A stretch of DNA of 64,000 nt from positions 186,001 to 250,000 of the forward strand of contig NZ_JAVFWN010000006.1 of NCBI RefSeq assembly GCF_030929495.1, in the 5' to 3' direction. The notes beneath the pieces are model-generated. The model made no database searches and was not told the DNA's origin. It saw only the letters and a list, made by a program, of their open reading frames with translations. Each line of letters starts with the position of its first letter. Positions within the stretch are counted from its first letter, which is position 1. The DNA comes from Nocardioides sp. LHD-245 (GTDB taxonomy: Bacteria > Actinomycetota > Actinomycetes > Propionibacteriales > Nocardioidaceae). A program made the position numbers and the translations under genes. Below are positions 18,832-27,905 of this stretch, in pieces.

Positions 18832-19677
18832 TCAGAACATCACGGTCGCGAAACGGGCGGTCTCGGTGAACCCGACCCGCTCGTAGGCCGCGCGGGCCGC
18901 GTGGTTCCAGTCGTTGACGTAGAGCGAGACCGTGGGGGCGATCCGGGCCCGCACCTGGCGCACGACCGCCGCCATGCCCGCGGTCGCGAGCCCTTCGCCA
19001 CGGCGGTGCGGCGGCACCCAGACCCCCTGGATCTGGGCGGCGTCGGGCGTCGCGCACGCGACCTCGGCCTTGAAGACGAGCTCGTCGCCGTCGTACCGGA
19101 CGAAGGACCAGGCGCGCCCCACGAGCTGCGCGACCCGCGCCCGGTAGAGGTCGGCTCCCCCACCGACCTCCGGGGAGACGCCGACCTCCTCGGTGTACAT
19201 CGCGACACAGGCCGGGTAGAGCGTCCGGAGGTCGTCCTGGGTCCCGCAGCGGACGCCGTGATCGGGCGCGACCAGCGGCTCGGTGTCGATGGCCAGGTGC
19301 CGCTGGTCCCAGCGGACGTCGCGCGGGTGGCCCCAGTCCGGGCGGACCTGGTCCCAGAACGCGCGAACGGCGTCCTGAGGGCCGACGATCGTCGAGGCCG
19401 TGCGGCGTCGGGCCAGCGCCCGCCCGGCGAACACCTCGGCGTCCTCGGGCGTGGCCTGGACCGGCACCAGGTTGGCCGCGACATGACAGGCGGCGACCAG
19501 ATGGCCGCCGTCGAACCGGCCCCACATCTCGCCGCCGAGCCAGCGCGGCTCGAGGTTGGTGGTGTGGGCGCGGTGGATCGCGAACACGTTGACGACCGGG
19601 TCGCGGCCGGCGAGGGCCACGAAGGCGGAGAGGTCGGCCTGCGCGAGGACGCGCACGCCGTGCCGGGTGGTCAACAC
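18832..19677 (-). CDS. GNAT-family N-acetyltransferase with DUF4081 N-domain
   Basis: A 281-residue protein typical of the gene that follows ispG in actinobacteria. Residues 1-125 form the DUF4081 region (DPVVNVFAIHRAHTTNLEPR); residues 135-281 form a GNAT domain with acetyl-CoA-binding motif A, VPPHRRGEGLATAGMAAVV near 225-243, and the C-terminal WNHAARAAYERVGF of the family. The acceptor substrate is unknown. The 176-bp gap from ispG holds a hexamer repeat. Confidence 0.9.
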   Translation of the reverse strand: MLTTRHGVRVLAQADLSAFVALAGRDPVVNVFAIHRAHTTNLEPRWLGGEMWGRFDGGHLVAACHVAANLVPVQATPEDAEVFAGRALARRRTASTIVGPQDAVRAFWDQVRPDWGHPRDVRWDQRHLAIDTEPLVAPDHGVRCGTQDDLRTLYPACVAMYTEEVGVSPEVGGGADLYRARVAQLVGRAWSFVRYDGDELVFKAEVACATPDAAQIQGVWVPPHRRGEGLATAGMAAVVRQVRARIAPTVSLYVNDWNHAARAAYERVGFTETARFATVMF

Positions 19678-19805
19678 GGCCCGAGCCTAGTGGTGCGGCC
19701 CGCGGCGTGACAGGACGTGGCCATGTCGCGGCTCGGGTCGCCACCGTGGTACCCGCGGCCCCGACCGTCGTCGCCGGCTGCGGCGACCGGCTCTCGACTC
19801 TCGGC

Positions 19806-19829
19806 CTGGGTCTGGGTCTGGGTCTGGGT
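19806..19829. repeat. Hexamer tandem repeat (CTGGGT x4)
   Basis: Four consecutive CTGGGT units lie in the gap between the acetyltransferase and ispG. It is a short simple-sequence tract with scope for slippage; no regulatory role can be shown. Confidence 0.8.
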
Positions 19830-19853
19830 TCTGACCGACCGCGGCAGGCGCGA

Positions 19854-21005
19854 TCAGCCGACGAACACGGAGGGCTCCGCGCCCTCGGCCGGCTCCATCG
19901 ACTCGGCGATCTTCATCGCCTCCTCGATCAGGGTCTCGACGATCTCGGACTCGGGCACGGTCTTGATCACCTCGCCCTTGACGAAGATCTGGCCCTTGCC
20001 GTTGCCCGACGCGACGCCGAGGTCGGCCTCGCGCGCCTCGCCCGGGCCGTTGACGACGCAGCCCATGACGGCCACCCGCAGCGGCACCTCGAGGCCGTCG
20101 AGGCCCGCGGTGACCCGCTCGGCCAGCGTATAGACGTCGACCTGGGCGCGACCGCAGGAGGGGCAGGAGACGATCTCGAGCTTGCGGGGCCGCAGGTTGA
20201 GCGACTGCAGGATCTGGATGCCGACCTTGACCTCCTCGACCGGCGGAGCGGAGAGCGAGACCCGGATGGTGTCGCCGATGCCGCGCGAGAGGAGCGCACC
20301 GAACGCCGTGGCCGACTTGATGGTGCCCTGGAAGGCCGGGCCCGCCTCGGTGACGCCGAGGTGCAGCGGCCAGTCGCCCTGCTCGGCGAGCAGCTCGTAG
20401 GCACGCACCATGACGACCGGGTCGTTGTGCTTGACCGAGATCTTGAAGTCGCGGAAGCCGTGCTCCTCGAAGAGACTCGCCTCCCACACCGCCGACTCGA
20501 CGAGCGCCTCGGGCGTGGCCTTGCCGTACTTCTCGAGCAGCCGCTTGTCGAGCGAGCCCGCGTTGACGCCGATCCGGATCGACGTGCCGTGATCGGTGGC
20601 CGCCTTGGCGATCTCCTTGATCTGGTCGTCGAACTTCTTGATGTTGCCCGGGTTGACCCGGACGGCGGCGCAGCCGGCCTCGATCGCGGCGAAGACGTAC
20701 TTGGGCTGGAAGTGGATGTCGGCGATCACCGGGATCTGGCTGTGCTGCGCGATCTCGGGCAGCGCCTCGGCGTCGTCCTGGCTCGGGCACGCGACACGGA
20801 CGATGTCACAGCCCGCGGCGGTGAGCTCGGCGATCTGCTGGAGCGTGGTGTTGACGTCGGAGGTCAGCGTCGTGGTCATCGACTGCACCGAGATCGGGTG
20901 GTCGCTGCCGACCCCGACCTTGCCCACCCGGATCTGACGGGTCGGGCGGCGGGGGGCGAGCACCGGCGGGGGCGCTTCCGGCATGCCGAGGCTGATCGAC
21001 GTCAT
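19854..21005 (-). CDS. ispG: 4-hydroxy-3-methylbut-2-en-1-yl diphosphate synthase (MEP pathway)
   Basis: Iron-sulfur enzyme reducing methylerythritol cyclodiphosphate to HMBPP. The 383-residue protein has the TIM-barrel start ([14 protein letters not shown]), INAGSLD-type phosphate-binding loop ([15 protein letters not shown]), and the [4Fe-4S] ligands in SCPSCGRAQ and [11 protein letters not shown] near the C-terminus. I use the ATG at 21005; 13 codons upstream in frame are alanine/glycine-rich and not conserved. In relatives it directly follows rseP and dxr; here a TetR/VOC pair intervenes before rseP, and dxr is 29 kb away. Confidence 0.97.
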   Translation of the reverse strand: MTSISLGMPEAPPPVLAPRRPTRQIRVGKVGVGSDHPISVQSMTTTLTSDVNTTLQQIAELTAAGCDIVRVACPSQDDAEALPEIAQHSQIPVIADIHFQPKYVFAAIEAGCAAVRVNPGNIKKFDDQIKEIAKAATDHGTSIRIGVNAGSLDKRLLEKYGKATPEALVESAVWEASLFEEHGFRDFKISVKHNDPVVMVRAYELLAEQGDWPLHLGVTEAGPAFQGTIKSATAFGALLSRGIGDTIRVSLSAPPVEEVKVGIQILQSLNLRPRKLEIVSCPSCGRAQVDVYTLAERVTAGLDGLEVPLRVAVMGCVVNGPGEAREADLGVASGNGKGQIFVKGEVIKTVPESEIVETLIEEAMKIAESMEPAEGAEPSVFVG

Positions 21006-21080
21006 GACGTCAAGATTAGATGCTCCCCCGGCACCGGCCGCCATCGCCGGAGTCGTGACGCGCGCGATGCCGCAGGCACC

Positions 21081-21854
21081 TCAGCGGGCGCCCTCGATGA
21101 GAGCGGCCAGACCGTCGAGCGTCCGCGCCAGGCCGAACTCCCAGGCCCGTTCGGCACTCCACGCGCTGCCCTGGGCCGCACCAGCCGCGGCACCGATCCG
21201 GACCGCGCGCGGATAGGCCGCCGGGTCGAAGGCGCGCGCGAGGAGCGGCTGGTTGGCCGCCCACCACTCGGCGTCGCTCATCGCGGAGTCGGTGCCGACC
21301 CGAGCCGCGTCGTGCGCGGAGCGGCAGTGGGACTGCACGAACCCGAGCAGGTGGCTCAACGCTGCGTCGATTTCCACGTCGCTCAGCCCGGTGTCGTCGA
21401 GCGCCGCCAGTTCGTGCTCGTACTTCGTCATCACCCCCGGCCCCAGTGGCGGCCGGCTCAGCGCGGCCACCTCGGTGAGCCACGAATGGGCCGTGAGCAG
21501 GGTCCGGTTGGCCTGCGCCACGCCGGCGAGCCGCTCCCGCCAGGTCTCCCCCGCCCACGGCTCGCGAGGCATCCGTGCGTAGCGGGCGTCGACCATCAGG
21601 TCGAGCAGCTCGGGCTTGCCCGGGACATAGGTGTAGACCGACATCGCGGACACACCCACCCGCTCGGCCACCGCGCGCATCGTCACCGCGGCCAGACCCT
21701 CCGCGTCGGCGAGCTTGAGCGCCGCGTCGACGATCCGCCCCGGCGTCACCGACCGGGCCGGTCCCTTCCGGCGTGGCGGCGCGTCGGCCGCAGGCTCCCC
21801 CCACAGCAGCGCGAGCGTGCGGCTGGGCTCTCCCGAGCCGGTGTGGTCGGTCAC
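21081..21854 (-). CDS. TetR/AcrR-family transcriptional repressor
   Basis: A 257-residue one-component regulator. The N-terminus has a DNA-binding domain at about 38-85, with the recognition helix in VGVSAMSVYTYVPGKPELLDL, and a long helical ligand domain. The LALLWG stretch before the HTH is common in a TetR subgroup with a C-terminal TetR_C_1 domain. GTG codons at 21854 and 21869 are both possible starts. It is divergent from the VOC gene with a 74-bp gap carrying repeated GTAC half sites, so it probably controls both. Confidence 0.9.
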   Translation of the reverse strand: MTDHTGSGEPSRTLALLWGEPAADAPPRRKGPARSVTPGRIVDAALKLADAEGLAAVTMRAVAERVGVSAMSVYTYVPGKPELLDLMVDARYARMPREPWAGETWRERLAGVAQANRTLLTAHSWLTEVAALSRPPLGPGVMTKYEHELAALDDTGLSDVEIDAALSHLLGFVQSHCRSAHDAARVGTDSAMSDAEWWAANQPLLARAFDPAAYPRAVRIGAAAGAAQGSAWSAERAWEFGLARTLDGLAALIEGAR

Positions 21855-21928
21855 GGGAACTATTCTCACACAGGTTCGTTATACGTTGTACATTGTACGC
21901 CGTACAGTGATTTCTGACAGGAGAGCCC
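21855..21928. promoter_or_regulatory. TetR/VOC divergent operator-promoter region
   Basis: This 74-bp gap is clearly richer in A+T than its surroundings. It contains GTACATTGTAC (21888-21898), an inverted pair of GTAC half sites with a 3-bp spacer, and a further GTAC at 21902-21905. The layout suits a TetR-family dimer site covering both promoters. A GACAGGAGAG ribosome site precedes the VOC ATG. Confidence 0.6.
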
Positions 21929-22330
21929 ATGCGCATCACCGCCACCGCCGTCTCCCTCAACGTCCCTGACGTCGAGGCCTCCGCCACCTGGGTGCGGCGA
22001 CACCTGGGCTTCGCCGAGGAGATGGCCGCCGACGGGTTCTGCTCGCTCGCCCATCCCGACTCCGGCTGCCACCTGATCTACCTGCGCACCGGGCTCGCGT
22101 CCTTCAAGCCGGCGTCGGTCGCGGGGCGCGCCGACGGGCTGCTCGTCGTCTTCACCGTCGAGGACATCGACGGTGACTACGAGCGGCTGCGGCGCGAGGG
22201 CGTCGAGATCGTCACCCCGATCGAGACCGAGCCCTGGGGTGAGCGCTACTTCCAGATGGCCGACCCCAACGGGGTGGTCTACCAGCTCGTGCAGTGGGTC
22301 ACGCCGACCGACCCCGCGTACGCCGACTGA
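21929..22330 (+). CDS. VOC-superfamily protein (glyoxalase/bleomycin-resistance fold)
   Basis: A 133-residue vicinal-oxygen-chelate protein made of two beta-alpha-beta-beta-beta modules. The first module starts TAVSLNVPDVEAS and the second ends ERYFQMADPNGVVYQLVQW, with a conserved glutamate-like position replaced by Q in the last strand (V-Y-Q-L-V-Q). Metal ligands are incomplete, so it may be a binding or resistance protein, not a lyase. Divergent pairing with TetR suggests induction by its small-molecule ligand. Confidence 0.85.
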   Translation: MRITATAVSLNVPDVEASATWVRRHLGFAEEMAADGFCSLAHPDSGCHLIYLRTGLASFKPASVAGRADGLLVVFTVEDIDGDYERLRREGVEIVTPIETEPWGERYFQMADPNGVVYQLVQWVTPTDPAYAD

Positions 22331-22353
22331 GCCTGGATTCAGCCGGCGGGTCG

Positions 22354-23709
22354 CTACGACTCCAGGTGCACCGGCACGACGAGGTCGCCGACGATCAGCA
22401 CGACGCCCATGACGAGCACCGCCATGCCGACGACGTACGCGATCGGAAGCAGCCTCGCCACGTCGACGTACCCGGGGTCGGGGCGACGGCGCAACCGGGC
22501 CCAGCCCCGCCGGATCGCCTCCCAGAACGCACCCGCGATGTGGCCGCCGTCGAGCGGCAGCAGCGGCACGAAGTTGAACATGCCGATGAAGAAGTTGAAG
22601 CCGGCGATGAGGAGGAACAGCGAGACCACCTTGCCGTCCAGCGGGATCTCCTCGTGAGCCGCGGTCTCGCCGGCCAGACGGCCACCGCCGACGATGCTGA
22701 CCGGGCCCATCGGGTCGCGCTCCTCGAGGCCGACGATCGCCTTGGCGACGCCCCACACCTTCGCGGGCAGCGTGGCCAGGGACTTCACGACCTCGACGGT
22801 CATGTGGCCCATCTGCCCGACGGTGTAGACCACGCCGCCGGTGGTCGGGTGGCTGTCCGGGACGACGCCGAGGAAGCCGACCTCCTCGTCGACCTTGCCG
22901 CCGACCTCGTCGGGCGGGCGGACCACGGTCCGGGTCTCGACGGTGACCGGGCGGCCGTCGCGCTCGACCACGATCTCGGCCTGGTCGGTGCCGTTGGCCT
23001 TGACCAGCCGCTGGACCTGCTCCCAGCTCGTGATCTCGGTGCCGTTGAAGGACACGATCCGATCGCCGGCAGCGAGCCCCGCGGAGTACGCCGGCGTCGG
23101 CTGGTCGCGGACCTCCTCGTCGGTGCAGACCCGGCCGGACTCCTCCGGGGCGAGGACGCACGCGTTCACCTGCGCGATCGTCGTCTCGATCGCCTGGTCG
23201 CCCGGGTTGCCGTAGGTCGCGAAGACGCCTGCGAAGATCAGGAAGGCGATCAGGATGTTCACCGTCGGGCCACCGCCCATGACGATGACCTTCTTCCACC
23301 AGGGGAACTTGTAGAAGAGCCGGTCGGCGTCCTCGGGCCGGATCGTCTCCCACTCGGCGGCCCGGGCGTCCGAGATCAGCTGGGTGAACATACCGGTGTT
23401 GGACTTGCGGACCCGCACCACCTGGTTGCCGTCGGCGTCGGTCTCCACCTGGTCGGCGAGCTCGACGGCACCCGGTGGGAGCATCCCGACGATCTTGACG
23501 TAGCCGCCGAGGGGGATCGCCTTGACGCCGTACTCGGTCTCGCCGACCTGCCGGCTCCACACCGTGGGCCCGAAGCCGATGAAGTACTGCGTCACCTTGC
23601 CGCCGAACCTCTTCGCCGGGATCAGGTGGCCGAGCTCGTGCAGCCCGATCGAGGCGAGGATCGCCGCCGCGAAGACGACGACGCCGAGCAGGTAGAGCAG
23701 AGCGGTCAT
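22354..23709 (-). CDS. rseP: Site-2 membrane protease (RseP/Rip1-type, M50)
   Basis: Intramembrane zinc metalloprotease that cleaves anti-sigma factors and other membrane proteins. The 451-residue protein has HELGH (residues 24-28) in the first helix, a PDZ domain in the middle (about 170-270) and the NFVPLLPLDGGH motif with the third zinc ligand near residue 385. The ATG at 23709 is followed directly by the first membrane helix. In actinobacteria this gene normally follows dxr; here the sequence upstream is a carboxylesterase and foreign catabolic genes. Confidence 0.95.
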   Translation of the reverse strand: MTALLYLLGVVVFAAAILASIGLHELGHLIPAKRFGGKVTQYFIGFGPTVWSRQVGETEYGVKAIPLGGYVKIVGMLPPGAVELADQVETDADGNQVVRVRKSNTGMFTQLISDARAAEWETIRPEDADRLFYKFPWWKKVIVMGGGPTVNILIAFLIFAGVFATYGNPGDQAIETTIAQVNACVLAPEESGRVCTDEEVRDQPTPAYSAGLAAGDRIVSFNGTEITSWEQVQRLVKANGTDQAEIVVERDGRPVTVETRTVVRPPDEVGGKVDEEVGFLGVVPDSHPTTGGVVYTVGQMGHMTVEVVKSLATLPAKVWGVAKAIVGLEERDPMGPVSIVGGGRLAGETAAHEEIPLDGKVVSLFLLIAGFNFFIGMFNFVPLLPLDGGHIAGAFWEAIRRGWARLRRRPDPGYVDVARLLPIAYVVGMAVLVMGVVLIVGDLVVPVHLES

Positions 23710-23842
23710 GCTGCGTTGTCCATGGTGGGGTGGGCTGCTGTCCTCGATCGGGGGCCGAGGCCCGGACGGTGGCGGAGCTGGCGGCAGAGCCGTCCCCCTG
23801 AGGGTACGTCGTGGGCGGCTGCCCCGGCGGACTCCCGGTCCG

Positions 23843-25309
23843 TCAGTGGGTGAACCGGGTGGAGTGCTCCGCCCAGATCGCCGCCTCGGCGCGCAGGTGC
23901 TCGGCCTCGATCCGGCCCGGCACGTCGATGATCCGGGCCGGCGATCTCGCCACCGTCGTCTCCGGCCAGTCCGCCCCCGGATCGCCGGTGGTCGCGAACG
24001 CCACCCAGGCGGCGCGCATCGTCGCGGAGACCTCGGCGGCGTCCGGGGTCGGCGGCCCGCCGAGCAGACGGTGGCTCTCGGGGCAGTCCAGGTTGCCGAA
24101 GACCAGCGGCAGGTCCAGCGCGTGGCAGGCGCCGAGCGCGCCGCCCAGGGCCGGGCTCGGCCAGCCGAGCTCGTAGCGGAGGGTGCGGCCGGCGCCGCTG
24201 CGCGCATGGGTCCGGGCCAGGTCCAGCGCGGTCATCCGGAACAGCCCGTCGGAGAAGAGCCGGGTGTGCAGGGCCCGGGTGCCCGCACCGTCCCCCACCA
24301 GCTCCCGGTACGCCGCCAGCCCGGTGTCGTCCAGACCGAGCGTCCGCGCCAGGGGCTCCGGGACCGTCGCCTCCTCCGGGAGCGCGAAGGTGAAGATCGT
24401 CGCCTCGTCGGCATTGGCGCCGACCAGCAGGTCGACCGCGTGGCCGTGCCCGGCGGCCAGGGCGGTGCCCGGCTCGGCGAGCACGGTCTCCCCGTCGACG
24501 ACCGGGACGAAGGCCGGCACCGGGTCGCCAAGCGCGACCGGAGCCTGGGTCTGGGCCGCCAGCAGGACCTCGTCGGGAACATCGGCCAGGGCGGCCGCTG
24601 TGCCGGGCCGGCCGAGGGCGCCCGCGATCGCGGCGGTGACCTGTGCGGCGCGGGCGGGATCGGCCATCCCCGAGGCGGGGCTGCTCGCGATCGCGCGGAC
24701 GAAGAGGCCCTTCGCCCGGGGCGTCGAGAGCAGGATCGCCACCGAGCTCCCCCCGGCGGACTCGCCGAAGACAGTGACCCGGCCCGGGTCGCCGCCGAAC
24801 GCGGCGATGTTGTCGCGGACCCACTCCAGCGCGGTCAGCTGGTCGAGCAGGCCGCGGTTCTCCGGTGCGTCGGGCAGGCTGCCGAAGCCCTGGAACCCGA
24901 CGCGGTAGTTGAGCGAGACCAGCACCACGCCGGACCGGGCCAGCGTCGCGCCGTCGTAGTAGGGCTCACTGCTGCTGCCCATCCGGAAGGCGCCGCCGTA
25001 GATCCAGACCAGCACCGGCAGCCCGTCGTGCTCGGTGTCGGGACGCCAGAGGTTCACGGTCAGGCAGTCGTGTCCGTCACCGGGGTTCCACAGCGAGGGT
25101 CGCGCGGCCAGGATCGAGTCCTGGACCGGGGCGGGGCCGAAGGCACCGGCATCGAGCACGCCGGTCCACGGCGACCGCGGCACCGGCGCGGCGAACCGGA
25201 GCGGACCGACCGGCGGCTCGGCGTACGGGATCCCGCGGAAGACCAGGACCCCGTTCTCCCGCCGGCCGCGCACCTCGCCGGCCGCGGTTCCTACGATCGG
25301 TTCGCTCAC
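23843..25309 (-). CDS. Type-B carboxylesterase
   Basis: Alpha/beta-hydrolase of 488 residues acting on carboxylic esters. The nucleophile elbow is GESAGGSS with Ser184, the oxyanion hole is in IYGGAFRMGS near 104-112, and FRGIPYAEPPVGPLRF (24-39) is the family signature. No signal peptide is visible, so it is cytoplasmic. It follows the ABC importer genes on the same strand, separated from the binding-protein gene by a strong hairpin; it may de-esterify an imported compound. Confidence 0.92.
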   Translation of the reverse strand: MSEPIVGTAAGEVRGRRENGVLVFRGIPYAEPPVGPLRFAAPVPRSPWTGVLDAGAFGPAPVQDSILAARPSLWNPGDGHDCLTVNLWRPDTEHDGLPVLVWIYGGAFRMGSSSEPYYDGATLARSGVVLVSLNYRVGFQGFGSLPDAPENRGLLDQLTALEWVRDNIAAFGGDPGRVTVFGESAGGSSVAILLSTPRAKGLFVRAIASSPASGMADPARAAQVTAAIAGALGRPGTAAALADVPDEVLLAAQTQAPVALGDPVPAFVPVVDGETVLAEPGTALAAGHGHAVDLLVGANADEATIFTFALPEEATVPEPLARTLGLDDTGLAAYRELVGDGAGTRALHTRLFSDGLFRMTALDLARTHARSGAGRTLRYELGWPSPALGGALGACHALDLPLVFGNLDCPESHRLLGGPPTPDAAEVSATMRAAWVAFATTGDPGADWPETTVARSPARIIDVPGRIEAEHLRAEAAIWAEHSTRFTH

Positions 25310-25340
25310 TGCTCGCTCCTCGGACGTCGAGAGGACGACG

Positions 25341-25368
25341 CCGGGGGCGCCGCGAACGGCGCCCCCGG
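25341..25368 (-). terminator. Perfect 12-bp hairpin after the binding-protein gene
   Basis: CCGGGGGCGCCG (25341-25352) and its exact reverse complement (25357-25368) flank a four-base CGAA loop. It lies 22 bp after the ABC binding-protein stop and 31 bp before the carboxylesterase start. It is probably a partial terminator or mRNA 3'-end stabiliser that sets the high-expression end of the transporter transcript. Confidence 0.7.
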
Positions 25369-25390
25369 TGTCATGACTGGATGCTGGTGG

Positions 25391-26986
25391 TCAGTCCTCG
25401 ACCCACATGTGGCGGGTGTCGATGACCCGGCCGCGGAGGCGGTCCGGCTCGTCGAGGGCCACGCTGTGCACGTTCGGCCGGTAGATGAAGGCGACCGGCT
25501 GGCCGGTGCGCCACACCCACGGCAGCTCTTCGACGAGGATCTCGTCGGCCTGCTGCCACAGCTTCTTGCGCTCCTCCAGGTCGGCGGTGGTCTTCGCCTG
25601 GTCGACCAGCGCGTCGAACTCGGGGTTCTCGAAGCCGCCGGTGTTGTTGGCGCCGCCACTGTGGAAGAACTGGTACGGCAGCGTGCCCGGGTCGAGGAAG
25701 TCGGCCATGTTCCAGCAGGTCGCCGTGTACTTGCCGGAGAAGAACGCCTCCAGCGCGGCGGTGGTCTCCTGGACCTCGACCTTGAAGTCGAAGCCGGCCT
25801 TGCGCAGCTGCTGCTCGACGACGGTGGTGTCGTCGACGGTGGGACGGCAGGTGTAGGTGAAGGGGACCTTGCCGTTCTCCGCCTCGTACTCGGCGATCAG
25901 CTCCTTGGCGCGCTCCGGGTCGTACGCCGGGTTCGCCGCTCCGCCGTTCCACGGGTCGTCCGGCGGGAACAGGCTGGTGGACTCGTAGGTGAGGCCCTCC
26001 TTGACGATCGCGGTGATCTCCTCACGGTCGATCGCCATCGAGATCGCCTGGCGCATCCGGATGTCGTCGAACGGGGGCTTGGTCATGTTCAGCACGATGC
26101 TGGACTGGTCGGCGCCGACGCCCATGGTCACCTTGACCGAGGAGTCGTTGGCGGCCTGCTTGATGACCGAGGAGAAGATCGAGTAGATGACGTCGACGTC
26201 ACCGGCGCGGACCGCCTGGTAGGCGCTCTGCGGGTCCTCGATCTTGCGGAACGTGATCTTGTCGAGGAGCACCTTGTCGGCGCCGTCCCAGTAGTTCTCG
26301 TTCTTCTCCACGACGACCTCGGCGCCACCCTGGCTCCACGAGGCGATCTTGTAGGGGCCCATGCCGGCGGCGTTCGCGTTGAAGTCGTCGGTGTGCTCCT
26401 GCAGCGACTTCGGCGACGCGACGTACGCGGCGGCGACGCCCTCCTGGTTGGCCAGCAGCACCGGGAAGGTGGCGTCGGCCTCGCTGAGCTTGAAGACCAC
26501 GGTGGTCTCGTCGGGCGCCTCGACGGACTCCAGGGCGCTGAGGGCGGACACCAGGCCGGACCCGGTCGTCGGGTCCTTGAACTGGTCGAAGTTGAACTTG
26601 ACGGCCTCGGCGTTGAACGGCTCCCCGTCGGAGAACTTCTTGCCGGTCGGCAGGGTCATCGTCCAGGTCTTGAAGTCGTCGCTGGGCGTCATCCCGGTGG
26701 CCAGGTTCGGCTTCGGCTCCTCGCCGCGGTGCTCGACGACCATCAGGTAGTCGTAGATCGCGCCGAGCACGGCCTGCGAGCCGGGGCTGGCGGAGCCCGG
26801 GTTGAGGCGGGCCACGTCGGTACCGAGACCGACCTTGAGCTCGCCACCCTTCGTGGGCGTGCCACCGTCGCCGGACGACGAGTCGGACCCGCCGCACGCT
26901 GCCACGGTCAGGGCGAGACCCAAGGCGAGTCCGGCGGCGGCGATCCGCCTCCGGGCCCCCTTCCATCGGGCCGTGTGGTGCATCAT
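25391..26986 (-). CDS. ABC transporter solute-binding lipoprotein, family 5 (dipeptide/opine type)
   Basis: A 531-residue lipoprotein capturing the substrate outside the membrane. The signal peptide has arginines at 7-14, a hydrophobic core and lipobox LTVAAC (Cys31), followed by a serine/glycine-rich linker. SBP_bac_5 features include FSDGEPFNAEAVKFNFD near 110 and VRAGDVDVIYS near 275. The ATG at 26986 has AGGAGG seven bases upstream. It is the last transporter gene after the two ATPases; the ligand could be a peptide, opine, oligosaccharide or glycoside. Confidence 0.93.
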   Translation of the reverse strand: MMHHTARWKGARRRIAAAGLALGLALTVAACGGSDSSSGDGGTPTKGGELKVGLGTDVARLNPGSASPGSQAVLGAIYDYLMVVEHRGEEPKPNLATGMTPSDDFKTWTMTLPTGKKFSDGEPFNAEAVKFNFDQFKDPTTGSGLVSALSALESVEAPDETTVVFKLSEADATFPVLLANQEGVAAAYVASPKSLQEHTDDFNANAAGMGPYKIASWSQGGAEVVVEKNENYWDGADKVLLDKITFRKIEDPQSAYQAVRAGDVDVIYSIFSSVIKQAANDSSVKVTMGVGADQSSIVLNMTKPPFDDIRMRQAISMAIDREEITAIVKEGLTYESTSLFPPDDPWNGGAANPAYDPERAKELIAEYEAENGKVPFTYTCRPTVDDTTVVEQQLRKAGFDFKVEVQETTAALEAFFSGKYTATCWNMADFLDPGTLPYQFFHSGGANNTGGFENPEFDALVDQAKTTADLEERKKLWQQADEILVEELPWVWRTGQPVAFIYRPNVHSVALDEPDRLRGRVIDTRHMWVED

Positions 26987-27059
26987 CAGCAATCCTCCTC
27001 AGGGATGGTGCATTTCTTGGTGAGCCACGAGCGCAGTCCTCGGCATCGGCCGGGCTGCG

Positions 27060-27905
27060 TCACGACGACCCCGAGTTCGTCAAGAACAGGTGGGAAGGCA
27101 CGGAGTCGTGCAGGAGCTTGGTGTAGGCGTGCTGCGGCCGGTCGGCGATGTCGGCGGTGGTGCCGACCTCCACGATCTCGCCGGCGTTCATGACCGCCGT
27201 CCGGTCGCACAGCGTCGCGACGACGGCAAGGTCGTGCGAGATGAACAGCATCGCCAGCCCGGCCTGGGTGCGCAGCTCGTCGAGGAGCACCAGCACCTGG
27301 GCCTGGATGGACACGTCCAGCGCGGAGACCGGCTCGTCGCAGATCAGGATCTCGGGCCCCAGGACGGTGGCCCGGGCGATCGCGGCCCGCTGGCACTGGC
27401 CGCCGGACACCTCGTGCGGGCGGCGGCGCGCCATCAGCTCGGTGACGCCGACCCGGTCCAGCTCGGCGAGCGCGGCCCGCTCGCGGTCGGCCCGGGAACC
27501 GCCCCGCCACACCCGCAGCGGCTCGGCGACCGAGTCGAGCAGCGAGCGGCGCGGGTTGAAGGACCCGGCGGGGTTCTGGAAGATCGCCCCGATCCGGGAC
27601 CGGACCGCGCGGTCGCGCGGGTCCACGGCGACGCCGTCGATCAGCAGCCGGCCCTCCGAGAGCGGCGCCAGCCCGAGGATCGCGCGGATGGTGCTGGACT
27701 TGCCGCAGCCGGACTCGCCCACCAGCCCGAGGGCCTCACCTCGCCCCACGGTCAGGCTGACCCCACGGACGGCCTCGAAGTAACCGCCTTCCTGACGGTC
27801 GCGGTAGCGGACCCGGGCGTCGACGAGCTCGAGCACCGGGACGTCGGACGCATCCGCGGAACCGGCGGAACCGGTGGCGCCGACGGGGCTGGTCGCGCTG
27901 GTCAT
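27060..27905 (-). CDS. ABC transporter ATP-binding protein (DppF/OppF type)
   Basis: Second ATPase of the importer, 281 residues. Walker A is GESGCGKSS near 70, the Q-loop FQNPAGSFNPRRS near 120, the signature is VSGGQCQRAAIARA (R to C at the fifth position of the usual SGGQRQR) and Walker B is ILICDEPVSALD. The start overlaps the upstream ATPase by four bases. I use the ATG at 27905; the upstream part of the frame is antiparallel to nothing functional and reads through the neighbour. Confidence 0.93.
   Translation of the reverse strand: MTSATSPVGATGSAGSADASDVPVLELVDARVRYRDRQEGGYFEAVRGVSLTVGRGEALGLVGESGCGKSSTIRAILGLAPLSEGRLLIDGVAVDPRDRAVRSRIGAIFQNPAGSFNPRRSLLDSVAEPLRVWRGGSRADRERAALAELDRVGVTELMARRRPHEVSGGQCQRAAIARATVLGPEILICDEPVSALDVSIQAQVLVLLDELRTQAGLAMLFISHDLAVVATLCDRTAVMNAGEIVEVGTTADIADRPQHAYTKLLHDSVPSHLFLTNSGSS

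Noticed and set aside
23708..27193. Open frame of about 1,160 codons antisense to esterase and binding-protein genes
   Set aside because: No start signal or family similarity; opposite strand has clear esterase and SBP motifs.
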